From Ignavibacterium sp. (lineage in GTDB: Bacteria > Bacteroidota > Ignavibacteria > Ignavibacteriales > Ignavibacteriaceae), in the NCBI GenBank assembly GCA_032027145.1, contig JAVSMP010000001.1:2299116-2363115 (forward strand): a stretch of DNA of 64,000 nt, read 5' to 3'. Both the position numbers and the translations under genes were made by a program. Positions 58,863 to 64,000 of the stretch are shown here, piece after piece (position 1 is the first letter of the stretch; each line of letters starts with the position of its first letter). The notes under the pieces were generated by a model, which saw only the letters and a program-made list of their open reading frames with translations, was not told the origin of the DNA and searched no databases.

Positions 58863-59699
58863 ATGTCCTCAATCAATATACTTTTCGTTGGTGATATCAT
58901 CGGTCAACCCGGTATGGATATTGTACAAACCTGGCTTCCCAGTATAATTCAAAAATACAAAGCTGATTTTGTGATTGTAAATGGAGAAAATGCTTCAGAC
59001 GGAAAAGGCTGCACTGATAAAGAAGGTCAGAAGCTTTTTAATATTGGTGTAAACGTAATTACAGGCGGTAACCATACCTGGGATAAACATCAATCACAGG
59101 ATTATTTGAAAGCAGAACCACGATCTCTTCGTCCTTTGAATTACCCCAAAGGTACTCATGGAAATGGATATTATATAAGCGAAGTAAATGGACAGAAGAT
59201 AGCAGTAATAAATCTGCAAGGCAGAACTTTTATGACTCCGATTGATTGTCCGTTCAGATCAATGGATTGGATTTTAGCAAAGCTGAAACAAGAAACAAAA
59301 ATTTTTATTGTAGATTTTCACGCTGAAGCTACTGCTGAAAAAATGGCAATGGCTCAATATCTTGATGGTAAAGTAAGTATGTTAATCGGTACACATACGC
59401 ATATTCAAACTGCTGATGAAAGAATTCTACCAAACGGAACAGGCTATATAACTGATGTTGGAATGACAGGTCCCTATGATTCTGTAATTGGTATGAAATC
59501 AACTGCTGCAGTTAACAGGTTTTTATTTGCAACCCCACAGAAATATGAAACTGCCAAAGATAATATCCACTTAGCCGGAATGTTTTTTAAAGTTGATGCT
59601 GAAACAGGAAAAACTATAGAGCTTGAAAGAATATTTTTCCCGGAGTTTGATAAATTAATTGTAAATAAAGATGTTGAATCATCCTCCGCACAGAATTGA
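58863..59699 (+). CDS. TIGR00282-type metallophosphoesterase (YmdB-like)
   Basis: 278-residue cyclic-nucleotide phosphodiesterase of the YmdB family (2',3'-cAMP/cyclic nucleotides). Metal site motifs are FVGDIIGQPG at 8, NGENASDGKG at about 39, GGNHTWDKH at about 63, and GTHTHIQTAD near 175. Length and motif order are as in the family. Monocistronic by appearance. Confidence 0.93.
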   Translation: MSSINILFVGDIIGQPGMDIVQTWLPSIIQKYKADFVIVNGENASDGKGCTDKEGQKLFNIGVNVITGGNHTWDKHQSQDYLKAEPRSLRPLNYPKGTHGNGYYISEVNGQKIAVINLQGRTFMTPIDCPFRSMDWILAKLKQETKIFIVDFHAEATAEKMAMAQYLDGKVSMLIGTHTHIQTADERILPNGTGYITDVGMTGPYDSVIGMKSTAAVNRFLFATPQKYETAKDNIHLAGMFFKVDAETGKTIELERIFFPEFDKLIVNKDVESSSAQN

Positions 59700-59848
59700 T
59701 AAAGTTTGAAAGTTAAGAAAGTGATAAGGATGCATGCGGAGATCTCACAAAGAATACTGACAGTAGTAAACCAGAGTTTGTTTGCAAAATGAAAAAAACC
59801 GTTTCACTTAGGTAAAAGTTGTAATACAAAATATTAAAGGGAGAGAAA

Positions 59849-60730
59849 ATGAAATTAATAGATGGTAAAAAAGTTGCGGCTGATATCCGCAATGAGCTTA
59901 AAGAAAAAATATCTAAATTAAAAACAGATGGGAAGAATGTTCCTGGTTTAGTTGCAATAATTGTGGGTGATGATCCTGCTTCACATATTTATGTTTCCAG
60001 TAAAGGAAAAGCTTGCGAAGAAGTCGGGATGCGGACAAAAACAGAAAAACTTCCAGCAGACATATCAGAAGTTCAATTGCTTGAATTGATAAAATCGTAT
60101 AATGAGAATAAAGATTATCACGGAATCTTAGTACAGCTTCCTTTACCAAAGCATATCAATGAAGATAAAATAATTGAAACTATTTCATCGAAAAAAGATG
60201 TTGACGGATTTCATCCGATTTCCGTAGGCAATCTTGTTATCGGTAAAGATACTTTTGCTTCATGCACTCCGGCTGGTATTCAGGAATTACTAATCCGTTA
60301 TAACATTGAAACAAAAGGTAAGCATGTTGTTGTCGTCGGAAGAAGCAATATCGTTGGTAAACCAATTACAAATATAATGCTGCAAAAAGCTGAAGGAGCG
60401 AATTCAATTGTTACAATTGTTCACTCTGCCGCAAAAGATATTTCTTATTATACTAAACAGGCTGATATCTTGATTGCTGCAATTGGTAAGCCTGAAATGA
60501 TAAAAGCAGATATGGTAAAAGAAGGCGTGGTAGTTGTTGATGTTGGAATAAACAGAATTGATGATCAGTCGAAACCAAAAGGATACAGAATAGTAGGTGA
60601 TGTTGATTTTGAAAATGTTTCAAAAAAATCTTCATATATTACTCCTGTCCCCGGCGGAGTTGGACCAATGACAATTGCTATGTTATTAAGTAATACTTTT
60701 AAAGCGTATAATCTTTATGGTGAAAAATGA
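59849..60730 (+). CDS. folD: Methylene-THF dehydrogenase / methenyl-THF cyclohydrolase
   Basis: Makes 10-formyl-THF from 5,10-methylene-THF in two steps with NADP. 293 residues. [10 protein letters not shown] (nucleotide-binding) near 166 and [10 protein letters not shown] near 269 are diagnostic; the catalytic lysine is in YVSSKGKAC near 52. Preceded by AAAGGGAGAG ribosome-binding site. It overlaps deoC by 4 bp. It supplies purN/purH in this window with formyl donors. Confidence 0.96.
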   Translation: MKLIDGKKVAADIRNELKEKISKLKTDGKNVPGLVAIIVGDDPASHIYVSSKGKACEEVGMRTKTEKLPADISEVQLLELIKSYNENKDYHGILVQLPLPKHINEDKIIETISSKKDVDGFHPISVGNLVIGKDTFASCTPAGIQELLIRYNIETKGKHVVVVGRSNIVGKPITNIMLQKAEGANSIVTIVHSAAKDISYYTKQADILIAAIGKPEMIKADMVKEGVVVVDVGINRIDDQSKPKGYRIVGDVDFENVSKKSSYITPVPGGVGPMTIAMLLSNTFKAYNLYGEK

Positions 60731-61500
60731 GTTTAAAAGATCTGCTGTCAGATAAAAATATTACAAAGATCTTAAATGATTTTACTGATTTTGAAAAATC
60801 ATTTATAAAAGGAAAAACAGCGGTTGATAAAAAAGAATTAGCTGGAATGATCGATCATACATTACTAAAACCCGAAGCAACTCTAACTGAGATCAAACAT
60901 CTTTGTGAAGAAGCTATTCAGCATAATTTTGCTTCGGTTTGCGTAAATCCATCTTATGTTTCAGCTTGTTTTGATCTTCTGAAATCTTCAAATGTTAAAG
61001 TCTGCACAGTTATTGGATTTCCGCTTGGTGCAACAACAACCCAATCTAAGTTTCTTGAAGCAGAAGAAGCAATTAAAAATGGTGCAGAAGAGCTTGATAT
61101 GGTGATCAATGTCGGCAGATTGAAAGATAAAGACTACGATTATGTATATAATGATTTGAAAACAATTGCAGATCTTTCTAAAAAACATTTATGTACTTCT
61201 AAAGTTATACTTGAAACTTGTCTTCTGACAGACAAAGAAAAAGTTGCTGCTTGCATAATGGCAAAGGAAGCAGGGCTGGATTTTGTTAAAACATCAACCG
61301 GATTTTCTAAAGCCGGAGCAACAATTCAGGATGTAGCGCTGATGAAATTTGTTGTTGGAGATAAGCATAAAGTTAAAGCTGCCGGCGGAATCCGCTCTTA
61401 TGAAGATGCTGTTGCAATGATAAATGCAGGTGCAAACAGATTAGGTGCAAGTGCCGGAGTTAAAATTATTTCCGGACAAAAGTCTGATAGCAACTATTAA
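60727..61500 (+). CDS. deoC: Deoxyribose-phosphate aldolase
   Basis: Cleaves 2-deoxyribose 5-phosphate to acetaldehyde and glyceraldehyde 3-phosphate. Class I aldolase: catalytic D124, Schiff-base K188 in FVKTSTGF, and K217 in VKAAGGIRS. About 37 extra residues precede the usual start ([11 protein letters not shown]); this N-terminal extension is seen in some homologues. Translationally coupled to folD (ATGA). Confidence 0.95.
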   Translation: MSLKDLLSDKNITKILNDFTDFEKSFIKGKTAVDKKELAGMIDHTLLKPEATLTEIKHLCEEAIQHNFASVCVNPSYVSACFDLLKSSNVKVCTVIGFPLGATTTQSKFLEAEEAIKNGAEELDMVINVGRLKDKDYDYVYNDLKTIADLSKKHLCTSKVILETCLLTDKEKVAACIMAKEAGLDFVKTSTGFSKAGATIQDVALMKFVVGDKHKVKAAGGIRSYEDAVAMINAGANRLGASAGVKIISGQKSDSNY

Positions 61501-61512
61501 AATAATTTCTTT

Positions 61513-61554
61513 AATCATTTGGAAAAATATTTTATTGTTATAAAATGATTTTTC
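61513..61554 (+). terminator. Possible weak terminator after deoC
   Basis: AATCATTT (61513-61520) and AAATGATT (61543-61550) can pair across a 22-nt AT-rich loop and are followed by TTTCT. The stem is AT-only except for one G-C pair, so it may be fortuitous. Confidence 0.3.
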
Positions 61555-61601
61555 TATTAAACCAATGTGTAAATTATTCTTAGTACCAAAAACTATCTTT
61601 A

Positions 61602-61823
61602 ATGGTAATCGACTTAGTTATAACAAAGACAAATGATGGTTACACTGCTGAAGTTCCCTCTATCAAAGGTTGTGAAAGCTGGGCACATGATGAAGACACA
61701 GTTATTGAGAAAATAATTGATTTAAGTTCATTTTATTTACAAGTGCCTGTCAAACAACTGAAAATTGACCGCGCAAGGAAAGAAGAAAACAGGATTATTT
61801 ATAAACTTATTTTTGATAAATAA
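61602..61823 (+). CDS. Orphan HicB-like small protein
   Basis: 73 residues with the HicB / UPF0150-like beta-strand pattern VITKTNDGYTAEVPSIKGCESWAHDEDTVIEKI, typical of HicB antitoxins. No HicA toxin gene (about 60 residues, dsRBD fold) is adjacent on either side: the upstream gene is deoC, and the next gene 5 bp downstream is a SpoU methyltransferase. There is no DNA-binding C-terminus. It may be a solitary or domesticated member. Start at ATG 61602. Confidence 0.65.
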   Translation: MVIDLVITKTNDGYTAEVPSIKGCESWAHDEDTVIEKIIDLSSFYLQVPVKQLKIDRARKEENRIIYKLIFDK

Positions 61824-61828
61824 ATTTT

Positions 61829-62419
61829 GTGAGAAATCATAAGACTGAAAAACGAATCGCGAAAATTACCCGGGTTATTAAGTCCCGCCAGCATTCTTTA
61901 ACTGTTGTACTTGAAAATATTCACGATCCTCATAATGTTTCAGCAATTTTCAGAACCTGCGATGCAGTTGGTATCCCTAAAGTCAATTTGATTTATAATT
62001 TTGAAACTTTTCCAAAAATTGGTAAAAAATCATCTGCGTCTGCTTTTAAGTGGGTTGAAAAAGAAAAATTCAAAACTGTTGATAAGTGTTATTCTGAACT
62101 GCGTAATAAAGGGTTTAAAATATTTGCTTCCTCTTTAACCGATCACTCAAAAAAACTGTACGAGCTTGATTTAACAAAGAAAGTGGCAATTGTTGTAGGT
62201 AACGAACATCGAGGAGTTTCTGAAGAAGCTGCAAAAAATGCCGATGATGTTTTTTTAATTCCACAATTTGGAATGGTGCAGAGTCTGAATGTTTCTGTAG
62301 CAGCTGCGGTTATTTTGTATGAAGCAATGAGGCAGAGAATGAATAAAGGTATGTATAATAAAAGTGAACTGGATACTGCTGCTTTGGAAAAAATAATTGA
62401 TGAATGGTGTGAGAAATAA
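61829..62419 (+). CDS. TrmH/SpoU family RNA 2'-O-methyltransferase
   Basis: 196-residue SPOUT methyltransferase. The three SpoU motifs are seen: ENIHDPHNVSAIFRTCDAVG (I), VGNEHRGVS (II) and FGMVQSLNVSVAAAVILYE (III). Size and motif III fit TrmH, which methylates G18 of tRNA, but 23S rRNA is also possible. GTG start at 61829. The stop is directly followed by the start of aroA. Confidence 0.88.
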   Translation: MRNHKTEKRIAKITRVIKSRQHSLTVVLENIHDPHNVSAIFRTCDAVGIPKVNLIYNFETFPKIGKKSSASAFKWVEKEKFKTVDKCYSELRNKGFKIFASSLTDHSKKLYELDLTKKVAIVVGNEHRGVSEEAAKNADDVFLIPQFGMVQSLNVSVAAAVILYEAMRQRMNKGMYNKSELDTAALEKIIDEWCEK

Positions 62420-63700
62420 TTGATTAAAAACTTCTCAAAAGTAAAATCTGTAAAAGGGGAATTAAACCTGACAGGTGATAAATCAATATCACATCGGGCG
62501 ATTATATTTTCTGGTATGGCTTCAGGTAAATCATCAATTACAAATCTTTCTCAGGGCCACGATGTAATTTCAACACTGGTTTTGATGCATAATCTTGGAG
62601 CAGGTGTATTAACAAAAAACAGAAGTGTGATTATAAACGGTCTTGGTTATAAAGGATTTGAAGCTCCTTCTTCTGAATTATACTGCGGAAATTCAGGAAC
62701 GACAGCAAGATTAATCTCAGGTCTTTTAGCTGTACAAAAATTTTCCTCTAAATTAACTGGTGATGAATCGCTTTCTAAAAGACCAATGAAAAGGGTAATT
62801 GAACCATTAAAGAAAATGGGCGCACAATTTATAACTAATGAAAATTATACATTACCTTTTACTATTAATCCAGCTGAAAAAACAATAAATATAACTTATG
62901 AAATGCCAGTTGCAAGTGCTCAGGTAAAGAGTGCAATCTTGATCGCTGGTTTACATTCGGAAGATGAAACAACAATTATTGAAAAGGACAGAACCAGAAA
63001 TCACACTGAACTGATGCTTGGATTGCCTGTAAAAACTGAAAATGAAAAAATTATTTCTTCATCTTCGTTAAAATATTATCCTTCTGCAAATGAATATTTT
63101 ATTCCCGGCGATATTTCAACTTCTGCATTTCATATTGTGTTAACACTGTTAACATCTGATTCCGAGCTTAAGATTAATAATGTTTCACTAAATCCAACAA
63201 GAACAGGGTTTATTGAAGTATTAAAAAAAATGGGTGCTGATATCAAATATGAGGATATTAAATTCTCTAGCAATGAACCGTACGGAAATGTTATAGTTAA
63301 ATCATCAGTTCTGAAAAACATTAAAATTAATTCCGATATAATTCCCAATATAATTGATGAGATTCCTATACTTACTATTGCCGGAATATTTGCTGATGGG
63401 GATTTTGAAATCAGGAATGCAAAGGAACTTCGCGTAAAGGAGTCTGACAGGATTAAATCTTTATGTTACAATCTTAATTTGCTGGGATTGGATATTGATG
63501 AATTTGATGATGGATTCATTATATCCGGTGGTATCAAAAAATCAGATTTGTCTTTTCAAAGTTTTAATGATCATAGAATTGCAATGACATTTGCAATTTT
63601 AAGTATGTTATTAGAAAGCGGGGGAGAAGTAAATGATTTTGAATGTGTCAGTATTTCAAATCCAAAATTTGAAAATCAGATTAATTCAATTATTCAATAA
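62420..63700 (+). CDS. aroA: 3-Phosphoshikimate 1-carboxyvinyltransferase
   Basis: Shikimate pathway enzyme (EPSP synthase) joining PEP to shikimate-3-phosphate. 426 residues, two inverse alpha/beta domains. Diagnostic blocks are DKSISHRA near 20, GNSGTTARL near 91, the RPM loop near 121, and FNDHRIAM near 387. TTG start at 62420 immediately after the preceding stop. Complete. Confidence 0.95.
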   Translation: MIKNFSKVKSVKGELNLTGDKSISHRAIIFSGMASGKSSITNLSQGHDVISTLVLMHNLGAGVLTKNRSVIINGLGYKGFEAPSSELYCGNSGTTARLISGLLAVQKFSSKLTGDESLSKRPMKRVIEPLKKMGAQFITNENYTLPFTINPAEKTINITYEMPVASAQVKSAILIAGLHSEDETTIIEKDRTRNHTELMLGLPVKTENEKIISSSSLKYYPSANEYFIPGDISTSAFHIVLTLLTSDSELKINNVSLNPTRTGFIEVLKKMGADIKYEDIKFSSNEPYGNVIVKSSVLKNIKINSDIIPNIIDEIPILTIAGIFADGDFEIRNAKELRVKESDRIKSLCYNLNLLGLDIDEFDDGFIISGGIKKSDLSFQSFNDHRIAMTFAILSMLLESGGEVNDFECVSISNPKFENQINSIIQ

Positions 63701-63715
63701 ACTTTTCAGAAATCT

Positions 63716-64000
63716 CTATAAAATAATTATCTGATGTTCGAACTCGTTTACTGATATTTCTTCAAATATCTTTTTAATCAGCTCTATTCCATATTTATTG
63801 AAAAAATAAGTAAAGTTAATTTCCCGTTCCTGAAGGTTTTCATTAGGATATAAAAGATGAGATATTCTTGTAAGCTGTCTTACAGTAGTTTCGTGCTTAT
63901 TCTCCTGAGCTTTAACAGCTTTATTTCTTAACTCATTTAATACATAGATAACTCTATCTTTATATTTATCACTTGAATCAACAAGAGTTTTATCAACTGC
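63716..64000 (-). CDS. bshC: Bacillithiol biosynthesis cysteine-adding enzyme BshC (3' end only)
   Basis: Minus-strand reading frame open to the right edge; 94 residues of the C-terminus are inside the window. It includes LLYPNENLQERE followed by FTYFFNKYGIELIKKI and FEHQIIIL, closely matching the C-terminal coiled-coil end of BshC, which ligates cysteine to glucosaminyl-malate. It suggests the cell uses bacillithiol as its thiol buffer. The 5' end lies outside. Convergent with aroA. Confidence 0.8.
   Translation of the reverse strand, partial: AVDKTLVDSSDKYKDRVIYVLNELRNKAVKAQENKHETTVRQLTRISHLLYPNENLQEREINFTYFFNKYGIELIKKIFEEISVNEFEHQIIIL

Overview
The window is a compact, AT-rich bacterial chromosome segment. 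Gene content points to the Bacteroidota/Chlorobiota/Ignavibacteriota group, most likely an Ignavibacteria member. The evidence is type IX secretion (T9SS) C-terminal sorting domains, a PorV/PorQ-family protein, a large TonB-dependent receptor with a carboxypeptidase-like plug extension, a DUF2851 protein, bacillithiol synthesis (BshC, cut by the right edge) and a multiheme cytochrome cluster. TTG and GTG starts are common. The phylum assignment is inferred from gene families, not from a marker tree.

Layout. 1-6.8 kb: end of a complex I operon (nuoN), NAD(P)HX repair (nnr), a VanZ-like protein, two tandem TonB-type energy transducers each followed by a near-identical terminator, a YdcF-like membrane protein and nusB. 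6.8-11.8 kb: UMF1-type MFS carrier, cation diffusion facilitator, aminotransferase, Sel1-repeat protein. 12.1-25.3 kb: pyrG, a TPR protein, purN-purH, then the rod-shape operon mreB-mreC-mreD-mrdA-rodA, pyrF and DUF2851. 25.3-28.5 kb: bifunctional nuclease, etfA/etfB, clpS, a SET-domain protein. 28.8-32.8 kb: a redox cluster of a tetraheme cytochrome, an outer-membrane barrel-like protein, a 14-heme cytochrome and a 7-heme lipoprotein, resembling a porin-cytochrome electron conduit. 33.1-42.7 kb, minus strand: PorV-like protein, a very large T9SS cargo protein, a TonB-dependent receptor and an FG-GAP/T9SS cargo protein.

42.8-49.9 kb is the main accessory region. A 750-bp array of hairpins with a constant loop and covarying stems lies just upstream of a type I restriction locus. 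In that locus hsdR is directly followed by a Y1 (REP-associated, RAYT-like) transposase, then about 690 bp of REP-type palindromes, then a single gene in which the methyltransferase HsdM and the specificity subunit HsdS are fused. Two serine tRNAs follow.

51.0-54.4 kb holds a disaggregated cobalamin methyltransferase set: a corrinoid protein, a MetH-type reactivation domain, a homocysteine methyltransferase and, convergently, a UroD-family methyltransferase. No pterin-binding domain is present. 54.5-64 kb is mostly housekeeping: MATE exporter, eIF-2B-like protein, exonuclease-GIY-YIG fusion, YmdB phosphodiesterase, folD-deoC, an orphan HicB-like protein, a TrmH/SpoU methyltransferase, aroA and the 3' end of bshC.

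The points most worth a second look are the two repeat systems around the restriction locus, the HsdM-HsdS fusion, the split cobalamin methyltransferase set and the cytochrome/barrel cluster.
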